NCBI RefSeq assembly: GCF_002259745.1
Contig: NZ_MWWW01000013.1
Coordinates: 1-64,000 of the forward strand
DNA length: 64,000 bases
Direction: 5' to 3'
Source: Bifidobacterium myosotis
GTDB lineage: Bacteria; Actinomycetota; Actinomycetes; Actinomycetales; Bifidobacteriaceae
Below, piece after piece: positions 37,389 to 44,693 of the stretch (position 1 is the first letter of the stretch; every line of letters starts with the position of its first letter). The notes below the pieces were generated by a model. That model ran no database searches. It was given only the letters and a program-made list of their open reading frames with translations, and was not told where the DNA came from. The position numbers were made by a program, and so were the translations under genes.

Positions 37389-38195
37389 ATGAGTCGACAG
37401 TCAAACCCAGCAGCCGATTTCCTCTCACAGACTCCCCGGAAGGGCAGTCCACAGGAGAGGGCGTTACGCTCGTGCATCACCGACGAACGGCTCTCATCCT
37501 ATGACTCCGAAGCACGGAGACGTTCATGCCCGGCTTTGCGACTGTACCTGTGGGATCATGACATGGCCAGCGCGTGCATGGGCGACATCGCCATCCTTGA
37601 AGTCGCCTTGCGCAACCACATGGATCGGCAGCTGTCCCTCATCGCCTTGGAGCAGGCCGGCACCGAGGACTGGTACATGGCGGGGCTGCGTTTCGACGAC
37701 CGTACTCAGCGGCAGATCCGTGAGGCATGGGGCCATCTCACCATCCAGCAGAAGAAATGGCACACGCATGGCCATCTCGTCGCGGCGTTGACGTTCGGGT
37801 TCTGGCGCAATCTGCTGGAGAACGGCGGCGCAATCCATGCTCGTTGGCCGGACGAGGGCAGCGCCGATTACGAGAACGACCTCTGGCGCAAAGGCATCGT
37901 CAAGTCCTTCCCTGGCGGCCGGCGGCACGCAGCGGACGCGAACGCCAAGTGGACAAGAAACTACGCGCTGAACATTGTCAAGACCGTGCATGCCCTGCGC
38001 AACCGGGTCGCCCACCACGAGCCGCTCGTCAATGGCGTCCCGCTGCCGGGCGAGAACCGGCGCATCACACTGGCGGACGCGGTGCGGGCCTGTTTCGATC
38101 TGGCGATGATTCTGGACCGGAACTTGTACTCGTGGCTGATGGACAACAGCAAGATGAAACTCGTGCTCGAACACGAGCCACGGTCTATCGAGTAG
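37389..38195 (+). CDS. Abi-like (AbiD/AbiF, HEPN-type) protein
   Basis: A 268-residue protein of the Abi_2 abortive-infection family. Typical blocks are ALRLYLWDHDMASACMGDIA and ILEVALRNHMDRQL (about residues 49-83), LVAALTFGFWRNLLENGG (about 130-147), and the HEPN ribonuclease signature RNRVAHHEP (RxxxxH) near residue 209. Known members block phage growth or act as RNA-cleaving toxins; that role here is inferred. It starts 121 bases after the pseudogene and has no adjacent antitoxin-like gene. The ATG at 37389 lies behind only a weak site (GGTTATG). It lies in the insertion that splits tRNA-Pro. Confidence 0.82.
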   Translation: MSRQSNPAADFLSQTPRKGSPQERALRSCITDERLSSYDSEARRRSCPALRLYLWDHDMASACMGDIAILEVALRNHMDRQLSLIALEQAGTEDWYMAGLRFDDRTQRQIREAWGHLTIQQKKWHTHGHLVAALTFGFWRNLLENGGAIHARWPDEGSADYENDLWRKGIVKSFPGGRRHAADANAKWTRNYALNIVKTVHALRNRVAHHEPLVNGVPLPGENRRITLADAVRACFDLAMILDRNLYSWLMDNSKMKLVLEHEPRSIE

Positions 38196-38250
38196 ACGGC
38201 GGCTGTCACCAATCCCGCAAGCCAGGAGCCGGAAGACAAAGGCCCAAGGA

Positions 38251-39171
38251 TCATGAATGAGGTAGTGCACGGGGTTCGCCAGTAAGGCCGGATAGTGCGG
38301 CGATGCGGGAGATAAACGTGCGAATTGCCGGGGTGGCATCGAGCGGATAGAGCAGTCCGTAGTGCATGATGACCGGTTCGGGCCAGTCCACGGCTACGTT
38401 GACGAGCTGTGGGTGAATGCCGGCCCACATCGGTTTGGAGATGAGCAGGTCGCCGGATTCGGCGCAGTCGTTGAACGTGTCAAGGTCGTAGTGGTCGATG
38501 TCGATCAGATCGATGGCAGGGCATTGTTCCAACAAGTCCCGAGCCGTGTCGTTGGCACCGCGATGGCGCTTGAGGATGCGGATGCGCGTGCCTTCGAGGT
38601 CTTTCAATGTGAGTCGTGCGCGTCTCGCCAGCGTGTGGTTGCGTGGCACGGCCACGCACAGTGGCTCGGAATCGAGGGCGAGGGTGCTGCATGTGTCGTT
38701 CCAATAGCCGGTGTCGAACGCCGTGGAGATCAGGTCGATGTTTTCGCCGAGATGGGTGATGATGTCGTTGATGGCTTCGGAGTCGTCGGTCATCGACACC
38801 AGTTCCAGGCGGATGTCGGTGTGCTTGCCGGCGTCGCGTTGCCATAGGTCGAGGATACGGCGGCCAGGGCGCAGGATGGAAACGCCAAGACGAACGGTGG
38901 CGATGCCGTCGGTGCCGCGTTGTTGCGCACGGCGCAGGATCTCCTCGCATTGGCGCACAATCATCCGCGCGTCCTCGACGAACTCTCGGCCGGCTTTGGT
39001 GAGTTGCACGCCGCTGCGCGATCGGTCGAACAGCGTCAGGCCGTATTCCCTTTCGAACGTATTGACCTGTTTGGCCACCGCCGGCGTGGAAATATGCAGG
39101 CGATGGCCGGTCTTGGCGAAGCTGCCGGTCTGCGCGGCGGCGATCACCGCGTCCAGTCTTCTGTCGTACAT
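38251..39171 (-). CDS. LysR-family transcriptional regulator
   Basis: A 306-residue LysR regulator. The N-terminal helix-turn-helix runs from MYDRRLDAVIAAAQTGSF through HISTPAVAKQVNTFEREYGL to LFDRSRSGVQLTKAG. The co-inducer domain follows with VRLGVSILRPG and DLISTAFDTG. The ATG at 39171 has GGAGG 5 bases upstream; an ATG at 39183 lacks such a site. It is divergent from the MFS gene and very likely regulates it through the operator at 39182-39198. Confidence 0.93.
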   Translation of the reverse strand: MYDRRLDAVIAAAQTGSFAKTGHRLHISTPAVAKQVNTFEREYGLTLFDRSRSGVQLTKAGREFVEDARMIVRQCEEILRRAQQRGTDGIATVRLGVSILRPGRRILDLWQRDAGKHTDIRLELVSMTDDSEAINDIITHLGENIDLISTAFDTGYWNDTCSTLALDSEPLCVAVPRNHTLARRARLTLKDLEGTRIRILKRHRGANDTARDLLEQCPAIDLIDIDHYDLDTFNDCAESGDLLISKPMWAGIHPQLVNVAVDWPEPVIMHYGLLYPLDATPAIRTFISRIAALSGLTGEPRALPHS

Positions 39172-39181
39172 TGCGACCTCC

Positions 39182-39198
39182 ATAAACCAAAAGTTTAT
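39182..39198. promoter_or_regulatory. LysR-type operator
   Basis: ATAAAC-CAAAA-GTTTAT is a perfect interrupted palindrome of 17 bases just upstream of the regulator, with a further half-site-like TATAAACC 24 bases on. It has the size and AT bias of LysR boxes. Confidence 0.6.
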
Positions 39199-39311
39199 AG
39201 GATGTAAGCCATAAGCATTTATAAACCGCTGTTTTACTGATGTCTTAAAGAATACCATAGCTACTGCAATAACCAAACGGAAACATGTAAACCAATGGGA
39301 TATAGGTGAGT

Positions 39312-40736
39312 ATGACATCAATCAACGAATCCGCAGCCCTCGGCCTCGTACGCGAAGACGAAAGCCTCGAGCGTGAAACCCGTCGCGCATCGCGTCGCTC
39401 GGCCCGCCACAGCGCCGGGCTGACCACTTTCGCCACTTCGCTGGCGTTCTTCCTGACCGGTATGGACACCATGATTGTCAACGTGGCACTGCCGACCATC
39501 ACCGCCGACCTTGGCGGCAATATGGCGTTGCAGCAGTGGATGATCGACGGGTACACGCTGCTGTTCGCCTCGCTACTGCTGCTCGCCGGCAGTCTGTCTG
39601 ACAAGTTCGGTGCCAAGCGCATGTTCTTCTTCGGCACGGCATTGTTCGGAGCGGCATCCCTGCTGAGCACCTTCGCGTGGACCATGCTGGTGCTCATCGT
39701 CGGCCGTTGCCTGATGGGCGTGGCCGCAGCCCTGATCCTGCCGGCGTCGATGGCCTTGATCAACGAGGCCAATCCCGATCCGCGCCGCCGTGCGTTCGCC
39801 CTCGGCCTGTGGGGCGCCGGTTCGGCTTCGGCATCCGCGTTCGGCCCACTGTTCGGCGGTTTGCTCACACCAATCCACTGGAGCCTGATTTTCGCGGTCA
39901 ACGTGCCGTTCTGCCTGATTGTGCTCGCTCTTGCACCGAAGGTTGCACCATCGCCCACCCGTGCCATCTCGTTCGACTGGCTCGGCCAGACGCTCGCGCT
40001 GATTGGTCTCGCCTCGCTGGTGGCCGGCGTCATCGAAATCGGTTCCCTGGGCATCTCCTCGCCGGTGACGCTCGCGCTGCTGTCTGTCGGCGTCGCCGCA
40101 CTCGTGCTGTTCGTGATCGCACAAGCCAAGGTCGGGCATCCGATGGTGCCGCTGAACCTGTTCCGCAACGACGGCATGCGCATCTCGCTGATCGTGGGCT
40201 TCATCATGATCTTCAACTGGTTCGGCATGGTCTTCATCTCCACCCTGTTCCTGCAAAGCGAGCAGGGCATGAGCCCGTTCGCCGCCGGGCTGGTGTTCAT
40301 TCCCTCCGCGGTGGTCATGGTGGTCACCAACGTGTTCAGCGGGCAGGTCATCAACTCGATGGGCACCCGGTTCACCGTGTCCATTGGACTGATTGCCATG
40401 GCCGTCGGGTTCCTTGCCGCGGTGCTGGTGCCGGCTCCAATGCCCGCATGGGTGATCGCCGTCGCCCTGAGCGTCGTCGGCCTTGGCGGCGCACTGGTCA
40501 CGCCGGCACTGTCCGGACTGGTGCTGGTGAGCGTGGAGCAGAAGCAGGCGGGTATCGCCAGCGCGGTGTTCAACACGTTCCGTCAGGTCGGTGGCGCGAT
40601 CGGCGTGGCCGTGTTCGGTGTGGTCGCCACCTTCACACCCTCGCTTGACGGCTCCCTGCGTGCCGTGTTCATCGCGGCCGCCCTGCTGCTCATCTGCGCA
40701 TTCGCCTACGCTCGGCTGCGCTGGGCTGAGAGCTGA
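39312..40736 (+). CDS. MFS drug/H+ antiporter, DHA2 (14-segment) type
   Basis: A 474-residue efflux permease of the EmrB/QacA type. Motifs: LAFFLTGMDTMIVNVALPTI in segment 1, the cytoplasmic loop GSLSDKFGAKRMFFFG (motif A), and ALGLWGAGSASASAFGPLFG (motif C) in segment 5. About 13-14 hydrophobic segments are visible, fitting DHA2. The GTG at 39306 and ATG at 39312 are both possible; the ATG is reported. The divergent LysR gene and shared operator indicate regulated efflux. The substrate is unknown. Confidence 0.92.
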   Translation: MTSINESAALGLVREDESLERETRRASRRSARHSAGLTTFATSLAFFLTGMDTMIVNVALPTITADLGGNMALQQWMIDGYTLLFASLLLLAGSLSDKFGAKRMFFFGTALFGAASLLSTFAWTMLVLIVGRCLMGVAAALILPASMALINEANPDPRRRAFALGLWGAGSASASAFGPLFGGLLTPIHWSLIFAVNVPFCLIVLALAPKVAPSPTRAISFDWLGQTLALIGLASLVAGVIEIGSLGISSPVTLALLSVGVAALVLFVIAQAKVGHPMVPLNLFRNDGMRISLIVGFIMIFNWFGMVFISTLFLQSEQGMSPFAAGLVFIPSAVVMVVTNVFSGQVINSMGTRFTVSIGLIAMAVGFLAAVLVPAPMPAWVIAVALSVVGLGGALVTPALSGLVLVSVEQKQAGIASAVFNTFRQVGGAIGVAVFGVVATFTPSLDGSLRAVFIAAALLLICAFAYARLRWAES

Positions 40737-40852
40737 CTTCGGGTGTCCCGTTCATGGCGATATCCGCCACACTTGAACGACAGTCGTTGGAGACGGATCG
40801 ATTATTCCGCATTCAGCTCCAATTAGGGTGAATGGGGAGAGCGGGTCAAGTT

Positions 40853-40942
40853 CTCTTCAATCACCTGTTCGGAGAAGATCGTCATCATGAAGGGCAGTGA
40901 TACTAACAGAGCATCTGGAGCAGTGTTTCGACGCGTCGAGTG
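40853..40942. repeat. 90-base direct repeat, left copy
   Basis: About 75-80% identical to 42808-42896. Shared words include CTCTTCAATCA, CTGTTCGG, GCAGTGAT(A/G)CTAACAGA and GTTTCGAC. The pair brackets the excisionase-like gene and the Abi-ASCH gene. Confidence 0.75.
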
Positions 40943-41112
40943 TTTAAGCTGTTTCGATGGTCTGGGACGCTAACATTTTGCTAACAATGACCGTCACGAT
41001 TTACCAATCCGGGTGGTCTGAACAAAGAAATTCAAAACTCAAGAACGGCATAATTCCAACGGTTTCAAGGTGAGCCAAGACCGGCGGCCCGAGCCAAGAA
41101 CCCCGATCCTAA

Positions 41113-41146
41113 CAGGATGTCGCAGGTTCAAATCCGGCTAGCCCGA
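41113..41146 (+). pseudogene. 3' half of the split tRNA-Pro gene
   Basis: CAGGATGT (also at 36375-36382) is followed by CGCAGGTTCAAATCCGGC and TAGCCCGA, that is the T-arm, acceptor strand and A discriminator. Joined to 36335-36382 it rebuilds a complete tRNA-Pro(TGG) with a perfect 7-bp acceptor stem. Confidence 0.85.
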
Positions 41147-41154
41147 CAGAAACG

Positions 41155-41195
41155 GCGGAATTCCAAGGGTTTCAAGCTCTTGGGATTCCGCTTCT
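41155..41195 (+). terminator. Hairpin after the tRNA-Pro 3' half
   Basis: GCGGAATTCCAAG and CTTGGGATTCCGC pair with one mismatch around an 11-base loop, followed by TTCTT. It is probably the original terminator of the split tRNA gene. Confidence 0.6.
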
Positions 41196-41237
41196 TGCGT
41201 ATGGGGTACACGCGGGGTACATGACTGACGATTCCCG

Positions 41238-41453
41238 TCATTCCTTGAGCGGGGGCACGGCGTGCGTCTCGATCCAGTGGTCAAGGTCGGCCCGCCGGTA
41301 TCTGATGACCCGCCCGACCCTCACGTATGACAGTTCACGCCGCTCGTTGCGCCATCTGGACAGTGTGGTGACGGGGATGACTAGGATGGCCGCCGCCTGT
41401 CCAGGATCACACACCGATATACGTTGACCCCGGAGTTTCATGATGTTTCGCAT
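41238..41453 (-). CDS. Excisionase-like helix-turn-helix protein
   Basis: A 71-residue protein of the excisionase/MerR-like HTH_17 type. Key blocks are DPGQAAAILVIPVTTLSRWR (about residues 16-35) and YVRVGRVIRYRRADLDHWIE (about 43-62). Such proteins help an integrase to excise a mobile element. It lies about 90 bases from the 3' half of the split tRNA-Pro and points toward it, the place where an integrase gene would be expected between them; that gene is missing. A copy of its first codons (MRNIM) recurs at 42976. Confidence 0.8.
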   Translation of the reverse strand: MRNIMKLRGQRISVCDPGQAAAILVIPVTTLSRWRNERRELSYVRVGRVIRYRRADLDHWIETHAVPPLKE

Positions 41454-41495
41454 GAGTGACTTTCACGGGGCCTTGCACAGAATAGTATAGGCACT

Positions 41496-42590
41496 ATGAC
41501 CGAGAATATGCAAGTCACAGCCTTCGATCTATGCAGCTGGTTCTCCGCGGAGCGAATGCGCCGATACGAGGAATCGGCGTTGGACCCGGTCGCGCTGTAT
41601 GTGTGGAATACACGCATGTCCAAAGCGTACCTTGAGGACATCGCGCATGTCGAGGTCATGCTGCGCAACTTCATTTCCACGCGACTCGCATCCGACTGCG
41701 GTCGGGAGGACTGGTTCGACCAAACCGATCATTTCGGTTTCGACTACGAATTTTGCAAAGCCGTCGAACGCGTCAAACGACGTATCCGCTACGCCGGTCA
41801 TAGCATCACCCCGGACCGCGTGATTGCGGGACTATCACTGGATTCATGGCGGTTCCTTCTGGTGCGCAAACTGGAGCCGACCGTGTGGAAGGCACTACGT
41901 GACCGCACCAACGGCGGTATGCCATACTATAAATCGCGTCGACGCAAGGAATTCGAGACACACATCGTTCAACTACTGGATATGCGCAACCGATGCAGCC
42001 ATCAGGAACCGCTTATTCAACCGGATGCTGACGCTGAACGAGAGTATCTCGACTTCCAGTGGGAAAACCTGCTATGGGTCGCCCGCGTCATCGACCCGAA
42101 AGCAGCCGACTGGATTCGCAGCCAGTCCCGTGTGCCCACATTGCGTAAATTGCGCCCGGTCCATTCAGCATCGGACCTCGCTAACCTGCCAAAGGCTGAA
42201 TTCATGATGCCCGGACCAGAACGCGACCGACTGGTGGGACTCATTCTCGACGGCACGAAGATCGCCACTGCAGCACTGCTCCTCGACTATGTCGAATGCG
42301 CCGATCCACTGCCGAGAACCGGAAACCGGTCCGTACTGGTGAACTCTGACGACCATGGGGTGGCCGTGCTGGCCACCACCGATGTGGCCGTCATACGGCT
42401 GGCCGACGTCACTGACCAGCATGCGATTGACGAAGGCGAAGGTGATACGACCGCGGCAGAATGGCGGCGCACCCACGAGATGTTCTGGGACTCTGACGAA
42501 TACCGTGCCGAGTTCAGAGACCCGAGCTTTCCTCTCGACGACGACACCCTTGTGGTGCTGGAACATTTCACGGTGACGCAGAGACTGTGA
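41496..42590 (+). CDS. Abi-like HEPN protein fused to a C-terminal ASCH domain
   Basis: A 364-residue two-domain protein. Residues about 1-200 are Abi_2-like: ALYVWNTRMSKAYLEDIAHV then EVMLRNFIS (about 30-58), LDSWRFLLVRKLEPTVWKAL (about 115-134) and the HEPN RNase signature RNRCSHQEPL near 168. Residues about 240-362 match an ASCH domain: GPERDRLVGLILDGTKIATA, then GNRSVLVNSDDHGVAVLATT, and DEGEGDTTAAEWRRTHEMFW. ASCH domains bind or process RNA or modified nucleosides. The ATG at 41496 has no ribosome site, but TAGTAT 7 bases upstream could be a -10 box of a leaderless mRNA. It is divergent from the excisionase-like gene (42-base gap). I know of no characterised HEPN-ASCH fusion; antiphage or RNA-targeting function is inference. 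Confidence 0.75.
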   Translation: MTENMQVTAFDLCSWFSAERMRRYEESALDPVALYVWNTRMSKAYLEDIAHVEVMLRNFISTRLASDCGREDWFDQTDHFGFDYEFCKAVERVKRRIRYAGHSITPDRVIAGLSLDSWRFLLVRKLEPTVWKALRDRTNGGMPYYKSRRRKEFETHIVQLLDMRNRCSHQEPLIQPDADAEREYLDFQWENLLWVARVIDPKAADWIRSQSRVPTLRKLRPVHSASDLANLPKAEFMMPGPERDRLVGLILDGTKIATAALLLDYVECADPLPRTGNRSVLVNSDDHGVAVLATTDVAVIRLADVTDQHAIDEGEGDTTAAEWRRTHEMFWDSDEYRAEFRDPSFPLDDDTLVVLEHFTVTQRL

Positions 42591-42666
42591 GATCAATGCC
42601 ATGTTGGCATCTTTCACATGACATTGCAGCATTTCCGTTACGACCATCTTTGCCGACGCCCCGGTC

Positions 42667-42780
42667 ATGAGTGTCATTATCGTCGCGCTTATCCTATGCC
42701 AGACCATTACGCTGATGACCGTGTCTGGCATCATCGTCGTTTCCCTCGCCGACGCTCTGCTCGTATGGACAGCTGTGTAG
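42667..42780 (+). CDS. Small hydrophobic peptide candidate (37 residues)
   Basis: ATG at 42667 to TAG at 42780 encodes MSVIIVALILCQTITLMTVS followed by GIIVVSLADALLVWTAV, hydrophobic almost throughout. This is the profile of a single-pass membrane peptide such as a type I toxin. There is no convincing ribosome-binding site, so it may be chance. It lies 76 bases after the Abi-ASCH stop. Confidence 0.3.
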   Translation: MSVIIVALILCQTITLMTVSGIIVVSLADALLVWTAV

Positions 42781-42807
42781 TTGGTGCGAGCAGGGACGGA
42801 TGATGCG

Positions 42808-42896
42808 CTCTTCAATCATCTGTTCGGGAAAACCATCATCGTAAGGAGCAGTGATGCTAACAGAATTGGCTCTTCGGGTGTTTCGACACGCCGTGT
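42808..42896. repeat. 90-base direct repeat, right copy
   Basis: Partner of 40853-40942. It precedes a second, broken copy of the excisionase/Abi gene pair, suggesting duplication of the whole module. Confidence 0.75.
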
Positions 42897-42939
42897 GACG
42901 CCCCGCTCCGAAGCTCAGAGCCAGTAACTATGCCTTCAG

Positions 42940-43150
42940 CATAGAAAAATCCCCGGGGGTTCATGATGTTTCGCATGAGTGACGTTCCGAGGCATTCGCT
43001 AGCAGTGTAGCCGCCATGAGTCCTGAAAGTCAACCCGTCACACTTGCCGACCTGCAACGATGGTGTTCAACCGCGCGTGTAAGCGCGTGCGTGCATTCTG
43101 CGCAGGCGAGCGGCTATGACATGATCGATCCGTACGTGCGAAACGCACCG
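42940..43150. pseudogene. Remnants of a second excisionase/Abi divergent pair
   Basis: TTCATGATGTTTCGCATGAG at about 42960-42979 repeats the start region of the excisionase gene at 41437-41456; it encodes MRNIMN on the minus strand and then diverges. Thirty-nine bases on, 43016 starts MSPESQPVTLADLQRWCSTA on the plus strand, resembling the first residues (VTAFDLCSWFSAER) of the Abi-ASCH protein. The frame continues into relB and is not a whole gene. Confidence 0.55.
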
Positions 43151-43210
43151 AGCGACACACTCTGGTGTTACAATGTTCATACATTAGCATTTTTTGGTGA
43201 GGGGGTTGCA

Positions 43211-43471
43211 ATGGCCGATACCGCGACAATCAGTTTCCGCACGGACCCGCAGGTCAAGCAACAGGCGAAGGAATTGTACGAGTCGATGGGACTGGACCTG
43301 TCAACCGCATTGAACATGTTTCTGCGTCAATCGCTAACCGACAACGGCATGCCGTTCCGCGCCACGAGGGAGAACCCGCTGAACGTGGAGGCCCGCCGTC
43401 AGGCCGATGCCCGGGAGGGTGCCGCGTTTCCGTCTGTGGACAATCTGATGAAGAATTTGATGGATGCTTAA
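43211..43471 (+). CDS. relB: RelB/DinJ-family antitoxin
   Basis: An 86-residue antitoxin with the ribbon-helix-helix N-terminus ADTATISFRTDPQVKQQAKE followed by MGLDLSTALNMFLRQSLTDN, typical of RelB/DinJ. It would neutralise the YafQ-type toxin and repress the shared promoter. The ATG at 43211 follows GAGGGGG at short distance; the open frame extends upstream through the Abi remnant, but the domain begins here. The toxin frame starts inside its last codons (8-base overlap). A possible -10 box TTACAAT is at about 43166. Confidence 0.88.
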   Translation: MADTATISFRTDPQVKQQAKELYESMGLDLSTALNMFLRQSLTDNGMPFRATRENPLNVEARRQADAREGAAFPSVDNLMKNLMDA

Positions 43472-43746
43472 ATCCGTCTTCCGCACCACGCAGTTCAAAA
43501 AAGGACTTCAAAGGACTGCTCAAGAAGCACTACGACCCGGACAAGCTGCGACACGCCGTAGAGGCACTGATGGCCGAAGATCGCAATCTGCTGTCGACCA
43601 AATATCGCGATCACGCGCTGGTCAACAACTGGAAAGGATATCGGGAAATCCACATCGAGGGAAACTGGCTGCTCATCTACCGCATCGAACGCGACGAACT
43701 GCAACTGGTACTGACCCGTACCGGATCGTACGACCAGCTGTACTGA
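43464..43746 (+). pseudogene. yafQ: YafQ-type mRNA interferase toxin, frameshifted at an A6 tract
   Basis: The start MLKSVFRTTQFKK is normal. At 43497-43502 a run of six A shifts the frame. With five A the gene reads on as DFKGLLKKHYDPDKLRHAVE, then LMAEDRNLLSTKYRDHALVN, NWKGYREIHIEGNWLLIYRI and TRTGSYDQLY, a complete YafQ family protein ending at 43746. As read, a 95-residue unrelated arginine-rich product would be made. Either the toxin is dead, or slippage on the A tract makes a little active toxin. Confidence 0.82.
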
Positions 43747-43913
43747 CATGAGACACCGAACATACCGTTCCCTTATCGAATGCAGTCCAAGTCATCTGCG
43801 ACACATCGTTGTCCTCCCCTCTCGCATGCGACACGGACGGCAACGAGATGGTAACGATGACCTTATCCCACGCTTTTCCGACTTAATGACCTGTACAACC
43901 TGTGTACAGCTCC

Positions 43914-44381
43914 CTACGCCAAATCGTCGTTTCCAGAGGCGACGGCATGCATCCATGCCGCGAACGTTGCTCCCGGCGCGACGCCTGTGCCATCATCCTT
44001 GGCTACGATGCGGTCATATTCGTAGCTGGCCTTGTAGGCACCGCCGGAGGAATAACGACCGCGGATTTGTGTCGGGCAGGGGTGTCCGGCGGCGTCGCAC
44101 AGTCTGCGAAGTCCGTCAAGATAGCTCTGGGCGAGCTTGATCACCTGCCAGCGCACGTCATCGTCGAGCACGACCTGATTGAGCGGCAGGACATGGTCCT
44201 CCGCCGGATTCGCTTCGAGACCCTTCATGCGGAAAAACGCGTTGAAGACCGTCATATTGCCCTCGAGCGACACGTAGATGTACACGTCACGAACCGGCAT
44301 ACCCTCCGTCGCTTCAAGGCACAACGAGACGAGACCGGCCTGCACGTCCATAAAATCGTCCTCAAACGTCCCTTCAGCCAT
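43914..44381 (-). CDS. Uncharacterised protein, possibly YezG/DUF600-like immunity family
   Basis: A 155-residue soluble protein, ATG at 44381 behind AAGGAAGG. EGMPVRDVYIYVSLEGNMTV is near residue 26, AFFRMKGLEA follows, and the C-terminus GGAYKASYEYDRIVAK is rich in Tyr and charged residues. The pattern (a beta-rich core opening with xxVYIYxS, then FF) recalls YezG/DUF600 immunity proteins, but the match is weak and made by eye. It sits beside the RelB/YafQ pair, on the opposite strand. Confidence 0.55.
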   Translation of the reverse strand: MAEGTFEDDFMDVQAGLVSLCLEATEGMPVRDVYIYVSLEGNMTVFNAFFRMKGLEANPAEDHVLPLNQVVLDDDVRWQVIKLAQSYLDGLRRLCDAAGHPCPTQIRGRYSSGGAYKASYEYDRIVAKDDGTGVAPGATFAAWMHAVASGNDDLA

Positions 44382-44485
44382 GAGTCCACCTTCCTTGGCT
44401 CAGTTGGAGGCACAGTCCCCCGCAGTCCCCTGACGGTTCAATCATAAATCCACTGCCCGTCGATGCCGGGATCTGTTGTCGTTTC

Positions 44486-44660
44486 GGACTGTATGTACGC
44501 GGCGTGACGATACGGTCGCGTACATACAGTCGGAAAAGGGCCTCGAATGGACTGTAAGTACGCGGATGGTTCGTCGCACCGCGTACATACAGTCGCAAAC
44601 ACCCCACCAACGGACTGTAGGTATGCGTCCGTATCGTCACGCCGCATATTTACAGTCCGG
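44486..44660. repeat. Six alternating GGACTGTATGTACGCGG repeats, three hairpins (family C)
   Basis: Forward copies start at 44486, 44549 and 44612. Reverse copies start at 44517, 44579 and 44641. Start-to-start distances are 31, 32, 30, 33 and 29. Each forward-reverse pair forms a stem of about 15 bp with a loop of 13-14 bases, and the loop sequences differ. Confidence 0.88.
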
Positions 44661-44693
44661 AAACAGGTGCAGAGATGGTTGCTATGGCGCCTC

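Noticed and set aside
43016..43471. 151-residue protein including the RelB domain
   Set aside because: The first 65 codons match a broken Abi-like N-terminus. The RelB domain begins at the ATG at 43211, which has its own GAGGGGG site.
44486..44660. CRISPR-like array
   Set aside because: Repeats are only about 17 bases, alternate in orientation, and have 13-14 base loops. There are no cas genes in the window.
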